Positions 1 to 7,939 of a stretch of 19,547 nucleotides of DNA are shown here, one piece after another. The first letter of the stretch is position 1; each line of letters begins with the position of its first letter. Location: the NCBI GenBank assembly GCA_026770585.1, contig MU646308.1, forward strand, positions 1,189,870-1,209,416. Reading direction: 5' to 3'. This DNA is from Baffinella frigidus (lineage: Eukaryota > Cryptophyceae > Cryptomonadales > Baffinellaceae). The notes under the pieces were generated by a model. That model did not search any database. It was given only the letters and a program-made list of their open reading frames with translations, and was not told the DNA's origin. Position numbers and translations under genes: made by a program.

Positions 1-170
1 GGTGTAGGGTGTAGGGTTTAGGGTTTAGGGTTTAGGGTTTAGGGTTTAGGGTTCAGGGTTCAGGGTTCAGGGTTTAGGGTTTAGGGTTTAGGGTTTCGGG
101 TTTCGGGTTTCGTGTTTCGTGTTTCGGGTTTCGGGTTTCGTGTTTCGGGTTTAGGGCTTAGGGTGGGGTT
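1..170 (+). repeat. degenerate telomere-type repeat block (TTTAGGG/TTTCGGG)
   Basis: Head-to-tail heptamers TTTAGGG with TTCAGGG, TTTCGGG and TTTCGTG variants. The G-rich strand is the plus strand, so the repeats point rightwards. A true left chromosome end would show CCCTAAA here, so this is an interstitial or inverted block, or the window does not begin at a natural end. The variants suggest old, non-renewed telomeric DNA. Confidence 0.9.
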
Positions 171-240
171 GGTAATACTCAGGTTGGGAGTGCTCGTCTC
201 CGATGGATAGGCCAACGTTGCACTGCAGCATTGTTCCTGT

Positions 241-440
241 TTTAGGGTTTGGGGTTTGGGGTTTGGGGTTTAGGGTTTAGGGTGTGGGGTGTGGGGTGTG
301 GGGTGTGGGGTTTGGGGTTTGGGGTTTGGCGTTTGGGGTTTGGGGTTTGGGGTTTGGGGCTTGGGGTTTAGGATTTAGGGTTTAGGGTTTAGGGTTGAGG
401 GTTAAGGGTTTAGGGTTTAGGGTTTAGGGTTGAGGGCGTA
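241..440 (+). repeat. second telomere-type block, TTTGGGG-rich
   Basis: About 70 bp of unique sequence separates this from the first block. It starts and ends as TTTAGGG, and its middle is homogenised to TTTGGGG and GTGTGGG. The local spread of single variants looks like slippage or unequal exchange after the block formed. Confidence 0.88.
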
Positions 441-489
441 GTGGGGCATTGTACCTACGAGCGGTCACGTTAGAGCGGTCCACTTCTGC

Positions 490-540
490 CATAAGTGGCC
501 AGGGTGGCCATGATGAGCCAACTAGGAGTCTGGAGGGGCA
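490..540 (+). repeat. dispersed repeat with AAGTGGCCAGGGT, left copy
   Basis: Begins ATAAGTGGCCAGGGT and continues through AGCCAACT and TCTGGAGGGGCA. The same string with a few changes lies at 18315-18365 inside a cyclin intron, in the same orientation. It belongs to the wider AAGTGGCC/GGTCCACTT repeat group of the window. Confidence 0.75.
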
Positions 541-605
541 GTACCATGGTCGAGCAGGATCACGTCCTTGGAGGTCATTTCAGAACCCGACAGAAACTGC
601 CCCGC
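541..605 (+). repeat. GTCGAGCTGGATCACG core repeat, copy without long arms
   Basis: Contains GGTCGAGCAGGATCACGTCC, then GGAGGTCATTTC and GACAGAAACTGCCCCGC. It is nearly the same as the centre of the palindrome at 623-858 but is not itself between long complementary arms. A short inverted repeat, GGGGCAGT (535-542) with ACTGCCCC, brackets it. Confidence 0.8.
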
Positions 606-622
606 TTCATGTGGCTTCTGTC

Positions 623-858
623 CTGATTTATGCTATCTTAAGCCTTGGTTGCATGCCTAAAATAGCATATACACCCGTGTCTTCGGCGTTGGAAGCCATG
701 TTCCGAGATTAGTACCGTGGTCGAGCTGGATCACGTCTTCGGAGGTCATTTCGGAACAAGACAGAATCTGCCCCGCCTCTTATGGCTTCCAACGCCGAAG
801 ATAAGGGTGTATATGCTATTTCAGGCATAAAACCAAGGCTTAAGATAGCATAATTCAG
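623..858. mobile_element. 236-bp palindrome with GTCGAGCTGGATCACG core
   Basis: Left arm 623-699 and right arm 782-858 are 77 nt each and pair at 71 positions. The 82-nt centre (700-781) carries GTGGTCGAGCTGGATCACG, also found at 541, 1047, 1285 and 1684. The arm sequence, containing CTTAAGCCTTGG and TTCGGCGTTGG, is not seen elsewhere in the window. No protein is encoded. It is either a foldback-type element or an inverted duplication built around a core. Confidence 0.85.
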
Positions 859-868
859 GGCAGATTTA

Positions 869-1032
869 ATAGGGTAACGTCCTGAAAACCGGGTAGTTAG
901 GCCTACGGTATTGCCTACGGTAGGCCGTAGGGCTCCTAGGACCTAATGTTTCGCAGGACCCTCTTGGCTCCTACAGCCTACCGTAGGCAATACCGTAGGC
1001 TTCACTACCTGGTTTTCAGGACGTTAGCCTAT
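869..1032. mobile_element. 164-bp palindrome containing CCTACGGTAGG motifs
   Basis: Arms 869-931 and 970-1032 match at 58 of 63 positions. The inner part of each arm carries GCCTACGGTATTGCCTACGG, related to the CCCTACGGTAGGCAA repeats at 2157, 8998, 17405 and 19131. The outer part (ACGTCCTGAAAACC) is private to this copy. The loop holds CTCCTAGGACC. It begins only 11 bp after the previous palindrome ends. Confidence 0.85.
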
Positions 1033-1046
1033 GAGATTCTGGTAGG

Positions 1047-1284
1047 TTCCGAGATCAGTACCGTGGTCGAGCTGGATCACGTCCTCGGAGGTGGACGTGA
1101 TACCCCCTACATGTGGCATTGTAAGAATTTGTACCAGGATAAGGTACGTTACCAGGCGACCCTGCGTTTTCCGCACAGGGACGTGACCAAACTCCCGAAA
1201 GTTACTACACAAATGCCCACTTGTAAAAGCAAACGGTTTTAAATAGGTCCCTCAGTTTTTTATATGAAGGATAGTTGAATCGTA
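1047..1284 (+). repeat. GTCGAGCTGGATCACG core copy followed by unassigned sequence
   Basis: TTCCGAGATCAGTACCGTGG followed by the core repeats the centre of the 623-858 palindrome, again without complementary arms. From about 1105 to 1284 I see no gene. A 98-codon open frame crosses it, but its composition is not protein-like. AGTTACTACACAAATG near 1200 weakly resembles half of the TACTAGTA-core element. Confidence 0.6.
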
Positions 1285-2025
1285 CCGTGGTCGAGCTGGA
1301 TCACGTCCTCAGAGGTGGACGTGATGCCCCCTAGAGGGACGCCATCCTGGACGAGATCGTCGGCCGTGCCGTCGGACCTGCCCGAGGTTTAAGGGTTTAT
1401 TCTCGCGAAGCGATTTGGTGAGCGCGGGCGCTTTGGAGCGGAAAGTTGACGAGTTTGTACCGTAGACCCAGCATGTCAACTTATGAATAGTCGGTAAGCG
1501 TGCCCTCTAGCGGGACGCCATCTTGGACGAGTTCGTCCGCTGTACCGTCGGACCTGCCACACAGAACAGTCCATTTATTATCAGATCCGTCCGTTTATTT
1601 TCAGATCAGTCCGTTTATTTTCAGATCAGTCAGTATATTTTCAGATCAGTCCGTTTGGTTTCAGATCAGTCCGTTTATTTTCGCCGTGGTCGAGCTGGAT
1701 CACGTCCTCGGAAGTGGACATGATGCCCCCTAGCGGGACGCCATCTTGGACGAGATCGTCAGCCGTGCCATCGGACCTGCCCGGGGTGTAAGGGTTTATT
1801 CTCCAGCGCTGACTCAGTCCATGTGGGTGCTTTCCCGCTCCAAAGTTGACAGATTCGTACCGCGAACCCAGCATGTCAACTTATGAATAGTCGGCCAACG
1901 CGTCCCCTAGAGGGACGCCATCTTGCACGAGATCCTCGGCCGTGCCATTGGACCTGCCACACAGATCAGTCCATTTATTGTCAGATCAGACCGTTTATTT
2001 TGAGATCAGTCCATTTATTTTCAGC
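1285..2025 (+). repeat. 399-bp tandem duplication with 20-bp satellite
   Basis: Two units start at CCGTGGTCGAGC at 1285 and 1684. Each holds the GTCGAGC core, GGGACGCCATC with GGACGAGATCGTC, a GGGTTTATTCTC segment, an AAAGTTGAC/CAGCATGTCAAC segment, a second GGGACGCCATC copy, and a run of a 20-bp unit like CAGATCAGTCCGTTTATTTT (about six copies at 1561-1682, three at 1963-2024). Short frames here are repeat artefacts. No gene is supported. Confidence 0.85.
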
Positions 2026-2156
2026 CCAGCTGGTTGTATGATTTGAACGGGAGTTGGTATCGGTACCGACCACACTTTATACCGAATTCCTTTTTCCCTG
2101 TATATAGCCTTCTGACCACACAGCGGGCTATGAAGGGATGGTCGGCCCAAATCGGG

Positions 2157-2240
2157 CCACCTTTCCGTTACCTTATCCATAGGAACCCCCCTATGCCCCT
2201 ACAGGTTGCCTACCGTAGGGTCCTAGGTCTTATCGCTTAG
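2157..2240 (-). repeat. CCTACGGTAGG dispersed repeat, inverted copy
   Basis: Read on the minus strand it runs CCTAGGACCCTACGGTAGGC, a short variable stretch, then GGTTCCTATGGATAAGG and TAACGGAAA. Plus-orientation relatives are at 8998-9055 and 17405-17470. A half copy at 19121-19157 keeps the AAGCGATAAGACCTAGGACC end. Confidence 0.75.
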
Positions 2241-2333
2241 GTGCTATTCAAAATCCCTTCGAAGTCCGCTGTTTGTGGCACGACGTGGTCGCGGCTATCA
2301 AAAGAGCCTTCTATTAAGAGCAATTTTTCATTA

Positions 2334-2503
2334 GTACTAGCTCTGTTCCACTCGATTTGGTCTCATCAATTTGATGAGACCAGATCGCAACGGTTCGCCA
2401 AAAGTTGACAAATCCCTTCGGAAAAGTTGACTTTTGGCGTTTTGGGTCGAATAAAAGGACACAGTCGATTTAGTCAACCCAAGTGAAACAGAGCTAGTAG
2501 TAC
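2334..2503. mobile_element. AGCTCTG/AGTTGAC element with nested hairpins
   Basis: Ends are TAGCTCTGTTCCACT and AGTGAAACAGAGCTA, an imperfect 15-20 nt inverted repeat. Inside are a perfect 23-nt palindrome, GGTCTCATCAATTTGATGAG plus ACC (2359-2381), and a stem CGCCAAAAGT/ACTTTTGGCG (2397-2438) enclosing AAAGTTGAC motifs. Related copies with GGCAGAGCT ends lie at 11802-11909 and 12505-12590. Confidence 0.65.
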
Positions 2504-2689
2504 CACGAACATAAATAGACCGATCTGCGAAGCTCACTCTGTGGAGGGGGGGCGAGACCACTTCCCGGAGTTGACGCGATCTCCGTTCGTTCCGGACGTG
2601 CCCCCGGACGTGCGGTTCGTCGAAGGGCCTTCTATTCCCCGAGAGCCGTTTATTCCCCCGGTGGCCCCGTGTGGTGGTGCCACGTCCTC

Positions 2690-2915
2690 GTCCTCGTCCA
2701 CTGCCGGCCTGTGATGGTGTGTCCAACACTCATGTGTGTGTCGATGGGTGTGTCTAACAATCATGTGTGTGTCGATGGGTGTGTCCCAACACTCAGGAGG
2801 GTGTTCAAGGGTGTGTCCAACACACAGGGGTGTGTGCAAGTGTCTGATACTCCGGAGTGTGTTAATAGGGTGTGTCCGACACTCAGGAGTGTGTTCAACA
2901 CTCGTCAGCTCGGCA
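2690..2915 (+). repeat. GTGTGTCC minisatellite
   Basis: About seven diverged units of roughly 30-35 bp built from GGGTGTGTCCAACACTCA and GGAGTGTGTTCAA. Open frames on both strands are low-complexity by-products. No gene is supported. Confidence 0.8.
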
Positions 2916-3109
2916 CGTCTTCCAGCTCTGCCTGGATTAATCTGGTCTTCTCAAAATGGCACGCCTTCTAGTTCTGTCTGAGCAAACCTGGGCTCACCAA
3001 CACTCATTTCGTGTGCGATATTGTCAGCCGAATCACCTTTCGAGCAAAAAGCGTGGAGGAAACGCTCACCTGAAACAGCAGAGAAACCCGCCGCCTTTCT
3101 TCTTCACCC

Positions 3110-3650
3110 CAGCTTGTCTCGCCCCACCCTTCCCACCATCCACATCCACCCCCGAAGTGTGTGCTGTCCCTGCCCCCCCCGCCAGGGGGGGCGCTGCTGC
3201 GGCCTGGCTCAGGGTTCAGAGTTTAGGGTTCAGGGGTTGAGTCGCGCCGCACCCTTCCCTCCATCCACCTCCACCCCCGATGATTGAATCGCGGCGAGTA
3301 CTTATGATAAATACGCGCCGGCAACGAAATTTACTGCATAAATGGATCATACTAGTAATCATAAAAGCATTTGTGTAGTAAAATTCGTTGCCGGTGCGTA
3401 TTTATCATAAATACTCGTCCGGATGAGATTCGTGTGACCCTCCCTGCCCTCGAGGGGTCTGCTGCCGCCTGTTGAGTTCATCCCGCCGGGTATTTCATTC
3501 AGATACCCGACATCTCCTACCAAACTGGCAACTCCCGTTCCGCCATCCGCATCCTCCCCCGAAGTTTCTGCTGACCCTGACCCCCCCGCCCCGGGGAGCG
3601 CTGCAGCCTGGTTCAGGGTTCAGAGTTTAGGGTTTAGGGGTTAGTACGGA
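3110..3650 (+). repeat. diverged direct repeat flanking a palindrome
   Basis: A block at about 3110-3240 (CCATCCACATCCACCCCCGA, a C/G-rich stretch, then CAGGGTTCAGAGTTTAGGG) recurs at about 3525-3645 with the same order of parts. Each ends in a few telomere-like heptamers. Palindrome 3295-3417 lies between them. No coding signal is convincing. Confidence 0.65.
3295..3417. mobile_element. TACTAGTA-core palindrome, copy A
   Basis: Arms 3295-3344 and 3368-3417 pair at 45 of 50 positions. The outer part of the arms (CGAGTACTTATGATAAATAC) is private to this locus. The inner part (GGCAACGAAATTTACT), and the centre with GGATCATACTAGTAATC and TTGTGTAGTA, are shared with copies B to G. No transposase is encoded, so it would be non-autonomous if mobile. 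Confidence 0.88.
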
Positions 3651-4050
3651 ATCGGATTCAATTCAAAAACAAAGTTTTGTGCTACCTTACGGAAGGGTAG
3701 AATTTGCTACCTTGGCCTCGCCGTGACTGTACCATAGCATGAAGCCCAATCCTAAGATAGCAAAAAGGTGGTTTAAATTGAACATGTTTCCATGAGAGAT
3801 TCACAGGCGCACAGTCAGGAGGGGGCGGCGCGGAGCCGAGGAGCTCTTGGGGTTGGTCACGATACTGCTTGATATCGAGCAGTAACGTGACCAACCCCGA
3901 GGGCAGCGCGGAGTCGAGGAGCGAGGTTCGAACGTCGAGGGGTAACGCGTGAAAGCTGGAGTGGATTGGAGGGTCGGGGTTGGTGTATGTGCGAATGCGA
4001 TGATGCAGGTGGATCCCACCATCAGTGTTTACACAAAATCCCGTTGAGGT
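3651..4050 (+). other. no gene seen; hairpin and short direct repeats
   Basis: At 3849-3898 two 21-nt arms (GGGGTTGGTCACG...CTGCT and its complement) pair with one mismatch around an 8-nt loop. The hairpin is bracketed by direct repeats GCGCGGAGCCGAGGAGC (about 3829) and GCGCGGAGTCGAGGAGC (about 3905). No other supported feature. Confidence 0.6.
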
Positions 4051-4052
4051 GG

Positions 4053-4141
4053 TTTATGGTTTAGGGTTTAGGGTTTAGGGTTTAGGGTTTAGGGTTAGGG
4101 TTCAGGGTTTAGGGTGTAGGGTTCAGGGTTTGTGGTTTGGG
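4053..4141 (+). repeat. telomere-type tract inserted in a repeat unit
   Basis: About 88 bp of TTTAGGG and variants. Left flank ACACAAAATCCCGTTGAGGTGG and right flank GTTTCGCGGACGACC are contiguous apart from 4 bp (AGGA) in a related unit at 4372-4411, so the tract has an unoccupied counterpart 350 bp away. This fits insertion of telomere repeats at a break. Confidence 0.8.
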
Positions 4142-4192
4142 GTTTCGCGGACGACCTGTTGTTGTTGGGACCAGCCAGGACTCATCCTCATC

Positions 4193-4313
4193 CGGGAACA
4201 AGTATTTTTCTTTTAAAAAATCTGCACGAAAATTACTACATAATTGCTTCGGACGTGACCAGGTGTGTAGTAATTTTCATTGCCACCTTTTAAAAGAAAA
4301 ATACTTGTTCCCG
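4193..4313. mobile_element. TACTAGTA-core palindrome, copy B (centre replaced)
   Basis: Outer arms CGGGAACAAGTATTTTTCTT and its complement pair almost perfectly. The inner inverted repeat AAAATTACTACA/TGTGTAGTAATTTT is the family signature, but the central TACTAGTA is replaced by CGGACGTGACCAGG. It sits inside one unit of the 4142-5060 array. The other units have no arm sequence at that place. Confidence 0.85.
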
Positions 4314-4500
4314 AATTAATCCCCCTAGGATGTATTTCCCCGCAGTGCGTCCCACGACCGGTTCAGTATTACCCAAACCCCCGCTGAGGTGGAGGAGTTT
4401 CGCGGATGACTCTAACAATAAACTGGATGACTCTAATTCGCGGATGACTCTAACAATAAACTAGTCCCGCGACTGGTTCAAAGACTTGATTCCGTTCTAC

Positions 4501-4548
4501 CAACGCAAACTACTACACAATTGGATTATACTAGTAATGGTGAAGCAG
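4501..4548 (+). mobile_element. TACTAGTA-core element, left half only (C1)
   Basis: CTACTACACAATTGGATTAT followed by ACTAGTAATGG matches the left half and centre of the family. The right inner repeat and outer arm are missing. It runs directly into the next array unit. Confidence 0.75.
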
Positions 4549-4669
4549 GAGGATGACCTGTTGTTGTTCGGACGAGCCAGGACTCACGCTGCCAGGCGGT
4601 ATCTCCCCGCAGTGCTTCCCGTCGTTGACTGCTTCAACGAATGGTTCAACCTTGCGGACCTTGCCAAAG

Positions 4670-4719
4670 AAAATTACTACACAATTGGACCATACTAGTA
4701 ATAGTAAAAGCATTTATGT
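4670..4719 (+). mobile_element. TACTAGTA-core element, truncated copy (C2)
   Basis: AAATTACTACACAATTGGAC, then CATACTAGTAATAGTAAAAG and CATTTATGTCG. The right inner repeat is lost just after the core, and no complementary arm follows. Confidence 0.75.
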
Positions 4720-5199
4720 CGTATATTTATGGTTGGAGGGGTTTCGCGTACCTGCTGTTGTTCGGACGAGCCAGGACTCATGCAGCCTGGAGGTATCTCC
4801 CCGCAGTGCTTCCCACGACTGGTTCAGTATTTACGCCGAAGACTCGAACAGCAAGCCTAAACCGTGAAGGTCCTAGCACAGAAAGACCTCAGTATTTACA
4901 CAAACCCCCGCTGAGGAGGAGGAGGAGGAGGAGTGCGGATGACTCGAACAGTAAACCTCAACCCTGAAGGTCCTAGCACAGAAGGAAGACCTGTTGCTGT
5001 TGGTGTTGTTCGGACCAGCCAGGACTCATGCTGCCAGGAGGTATCTCCCGCGACTGATTCAAGCTCGCAGACCTGCATCCAGAGACGCCAGAGGTCAGAG
5101 AGAAAACGCATATACCCCCACAGTGAGCTTCGAGAAATCTGGTGGAGATGTCGGTTAATAATATGCCTTTGTACCGAGTAATTCTTGGTTAAGACCACG

Positions 5200-5660
5200 A
5201 AAATAGGTTTCAGCTCGCGGACCTGCATCCATGGGCGCCGAGAGTCAAAGGGAGCACGGACGAGGCAGAGGGTCGGACACCCTTCTGCGCATCTACCTAC
5301 GGGCGTTGCTCCAACACATGACCATGCTGCCCCGTGACTGCTTCAACGGTTCAAGCTCGCGGACCTGCATCCAGGGGCGCCGGGGGTCAGAAGGACCACG
5401 CATCAATCCACGAAGGAAATTGCGAACAGGACTCTGGTCGAAATGTCGGTTAATGAGGGAGTTCCCGCGACTGGTTCAAGCTCGCGGGCCTACACGGACA
5501 AATGTCCCAAGATGACGGATGTGTACCACACACACACAGCATGCCAACTTGCGAATAGTGAGGCAACCCGAGTGAGGCAGAGCTAGGCTTCTCGCGACCT
5601 GCATCCAGAGACGCCGGGGGTGAGAAGGAACACGAACGAGGCAGAGGGTCGGACGACCCA
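5200..5660 (+). pseudogene. decayed gene fragments encoding LADLHP-type peptide
   Basis: The segment CTCGCGGACCTGCATCCAG recurs at about 5059, 5215, 5355 and 5592 with variants. A 68-nt stretch encoding TLLRIYLRALLQHMTM then LPRDCFN (5278-5345) is repeated at 5826-5893. Comparing units suggests an ancestral order IYLRALLQHMTMLPRDCFN, then DWFKLADLHPETPEVR; the 5341 unit lost a few bases between the two parts and shifted frame. The peptide looks like real protein, but I cannot name a family. Fragments of the AGTTGAC element (GCATGCCAAC, CCGAGTGAGGCAGAGCTAG) follow at 5538-5588. Confidence 0.5.
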
Positions 5661-5825
5661 GGATTGTTGGGGGGAGTAATTTATTTAATTAGGATTCAGT
5701 GAAATTACCTGTGCCATAGTAATTTCCTCTATGATTTCTCCTGTGAAATAATGAAAATGGCTCAAATACCAGCCAATGGCTCAAATGCCAGCCACGAAAT
5801 ACCCCCCGGAAGGATCTTGCGTGGC

Positions 5826-5925
5826 ACCCTTCTGCGCATCTACCTACGGGCGTTGCTCCAACACATGACCATGCTGCCCCGCGACTGCTTCAGCGACTGG
5901 TTTGCACGCAGGGGTGCCGGTGGGG
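5826..5925 (+). pseudogene. second copy of the IYLRALLQHM fragment
   Basis: Encodes TLLRIYLRALLQHMTM and LPRDCFSDWFARRG in frame, keeping the bases lost at 5341, then runs into the GA tract. Preceding sequence 5660-5825 is AT-richer, with a small stem GAAATTAC/GTAATTTC near 5700-5725 and no gene. Confidence 0.5.
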
Positions 5926-5929
5926 TGAC

Positions 5930-5960
<31 letters not shown>

Positions 5961-6060
5961 GAGAGGCAGACAGAGAGAGAGAGAGAGAGCCAGAGAGAGA
6001 GAGAGAGAGCCAGAGAGAGAGAGAGAGAGAGAGACAGAAACAGACAGAGACAGAGCGCGC
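5930..6060 (+). repeat. GA-rich microsatellite
   Basis: Long (GA)n with CA and CAGA interruptions. All open frames across it, including RERERE-type peptides, are artefacts of the repeat. Confidence 0.95.
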
Positions 6061-6138
6061 GCGGAACTACCCGTGGCGCTGAGAAGGCATCCTATGCATA
6101 GGAGGAGTATGATTTTGGCATCGAGGCTAAGACAGCAA

Positions 6139-6229
6139 AATCCGCTAATTCCGGCATTCCGCATCACCCTACGGTATTTCCTACGGTAGCACCCTACGGA
6201 ATGCCGGAATTACATTTACGCCGGATTTA
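6139..6229. repeat. palindrome with CCCTACGG centre
   Basis: Perfect 16-nt arms TAATTCCGGCATTCCG (6146-6161) and its complement (6197-6212). An outer AATCCG/CGGATT pair extends it. The centre holds CCCTACGGTATTTCCTACGG. GATGCCGGAATTA occurs again at 6233-6246. Confidence 0.7.
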
Positions 6230-6310
6230 GTATGATGCCGGAATTAGGGCGTCCGCTCTTACCCGTGGCGCTGTGACGGCATCCCCGCATAGGAGGAGTA
6301 GGAGTTGGGC

Positions 6311-7410
6311 ATCGATGGTGCCGCGCTCGAGTCAGGCTGCTGGAGGGATGACGCGGTTGTCGTGTTGCTCGCCGGCCCGTTGATCTGAAGAGGGTCCGAT
6401 TAATGTTAGCAAACGTATTAATTGATTGCTTTGGGATAACGAAGTTTACTACACGATTGGGGCATACTAGTAATAGTCAAGTACTTGTGTAGTAAGTTTC
6501 GTTGCACCAAAAGCAAATAATTCATACTTTTTGCGGAGATGCGGGTTGGGTGTTAGGTCCTAGGCTACTGGAGGGATGACGCGGTTGTAGTGTTGCTCGC
6601 CAGGCCGTTGATCTGACGAGGGTCGTCGGTTCAAGGTTGGGTGTTAGGTCCTAGGCTTCAGGAGGGATGATGAGATGGTGGTGGTGCTACGAGACTCGTT
6701 GATCTGACGTGGTGCTATGAGACTCGTTGATCTCCAGGTTGGGTGCTAGGTCCCAGTCTCTCGAGTTAGGCTAGAGGATGGTTGATCTGAAGTGGGTCGC
6801 GGGTTCCAGGGTGGGTGTTAGGTCCTATTTTGGAGGAGGGTGGAGGCGGTTATCGCGTTTTGTTGATCTGAAGAGGCGCGTGCCAGGGTGGGTGTTAGGT
6901 CCTAGTCTCTCGAGTCAGGCTGCAGGATCTGACGAGCGTGCCAGGTTGGGTGTTAGGTCCTATTTTGGAGGAGGGTGGAGGCGGTTGCCGCGTTGCTTGC
7001 AGGCCCGTTGATCTGACGAGCGTGTTCCAGGGTGGGTGCTACGTCCTACACGCACCACCAACGTTTTTGGCGTTGAGGTCTTGGTCTCCTAGGGTGGGTG
7101 TTAGGTCCTAGTCTGGAGGAGGGATGCGGCGGTGGGGGTGTTGCTCTGCAGCCCGTCGATCTGGAGAGGGTCGCGGGTTCCAGGGTGGGGGTTAGATCCC
7201 AGTCTCAGGACGTGGGTTGGGTGTTAGGTCCTAGTCTCTCGAGTCAGGCTGCACGAGGGATGCGGCCGTTGCCGTGTTGCGCTGCGGCCCGTGGAATGGG
7301 TGTTAGGTCCTCTAGTCCCAAGACCTAGTCTCAGGATCGGTAGGTCCTCTAGTCTCAAGGTGGTAGGTCCTTGAGACTAGAGTTGGTGGGTCCTCAAGTC
7401 TCAAGACCTA
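6311..7410 (+). repeat. diverged tandem repeat (GTGTTAGGTCCTA unit)
   Basis: About ten units of variable length (roughly 60-150 bp) share GGTTGGGTGTTAGGTCCTAG, CTGGAGGGATG, GCCCGTTGATCTGA and GAGGGTC. Many CTCGAGTCAGGCTGC segments are interspersed. Short open frames arise from the repeat and differ in frame between units. No gene is supported. Confidence 0.8.
6409..6534. mobile_element. TACTAGTA-core palindrome, copy D
   Basis: Outer arms GTATTAATTGATTGCTTTGG and GTATGAATTATTTGCTTTTG (complement of the right side) pair imperfectly. Inner repeats TTTACTACAC/GTGTAGTAAG and the centre CATACTAGTAATAGTC are of the family. It splits a tandem-repeat unit between GATCTGAAGAGGGTC and GGTTGGGTGTTAGG. 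An uninterrupted unit at 6609-6645 has only about 10 bp there. Confidence 0.85.
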
Positions 7411-7482
7411 GTGTCAAGATCAGGAGGGGCTAGTCTTACAAGGCCTTCACGGGAGGGGGTACATAGTGGCTCTGTTAGTTTA

Positions 7483-7620
7483 GGTCCTGATCCGCACAAC
7501 TGCTTTGACATCTACAAGGTGGAACGTCAGGTGTACGAAAAAAAGTGGCCAGTCTTGAGGGAGTATCACCCGTGCTATGATGTTGCAAACCCTGAGGCCT
7601 TCACGGAAGGGAATACATAG
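7483..7620 (+). pseudogene. coding-like fragment ending in NPEAFTEGNT
   Basis: Reads GPDPHNCFDIYKVERQ, then VYEKKWPVLREYHPC, then YDVANPEAFTEGNT and a stop. TGTTAGTTTAG just before could be a 3' splice site. The end of the fragment (GGCCTTCACGGAAGGGAATA onward, 7594-7642) is a diverged copy of 7441-7493, so about 150 bp is tandemly duplicated with the same stop. Composition is protein-like, but I do not recognise the family. It is more likely a gene relic than a whole gene. Confidence 0.4.
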
Positions 7621-7687
7621 TGGCCAAGTTAGTTTCGATCCGTAATAAACGCACGTTTCTCTCCCGCAGGTGAGAAGCTGGGTAGCA

Positions 7688-7775
7688 TACCCGAAACCCC
7701 GATACACGAAACCCGAAACCCGAAACCCTGATACCCCAAACCCGAATACCAAAACCCCGAAACCCGAAACCGATG
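7688..7775 (-). repeat. CCCGAAA repeat (C-rich on plus)
   Basis: Runs of CCCGAAAC and CCCTGATAC, the complement of the TTTCGGG telomere variant, pointing opposite to most blocks of the window. Confidence 0.8.
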
Positions 7776-7939
7776 AGGCTCACCATGGTACAGTAGGGGC
7801 AGAGTTCCGCCATATCCTCGTCGCACGTACACTCCGTTGGGCCGTCCTGCCTCGTGTTTCATGTTTCAGTCGGCGCACAGCCTATTGGATCGCTCAACAC
7901 TGTACGCGGCTCGAGTCGCAAGTACATTTAGTGCTTTTC

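Larger units (their letters stand above)
4142..5060 (+). pseudogene. array of decayed gene-fragment repeats
   Basis: Four diverged units carry ACCTGTTGTTGTTCGGACGA, GCCAGGACTCATGCTGCC and GGTATCTCCCCGCAGTGC (near 4150, 4550, 4748 and 4985). The last motif looks like a 3' splice site. Downstream parts read as short peptides such as DCFNEWFNLADL (4628-4664) and, twice, DSNSKP followed by KP or QP and a stop (4843, 4940). Frames are broken between units. I do not recognise the parent gene. Confidence 0.45.

Noticed and set aside
2690-2915. CRISPR-like regular repeats
   Set aside because: Units are adjacent and diverged with no spacers; this is a minisatellite in eukaryotic DNA.
5844-6167. Leu/Ser-rich 107-codon minus-strand frame
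   Set aside because: It is a translation of the GA microsatellite.
6778-7328. 77- and 76-codon frames with repeated RVGVRSYFGG-type peptides
   Set aside because: The peptide repeats follow the DNA tandem repeat and change frame between units.
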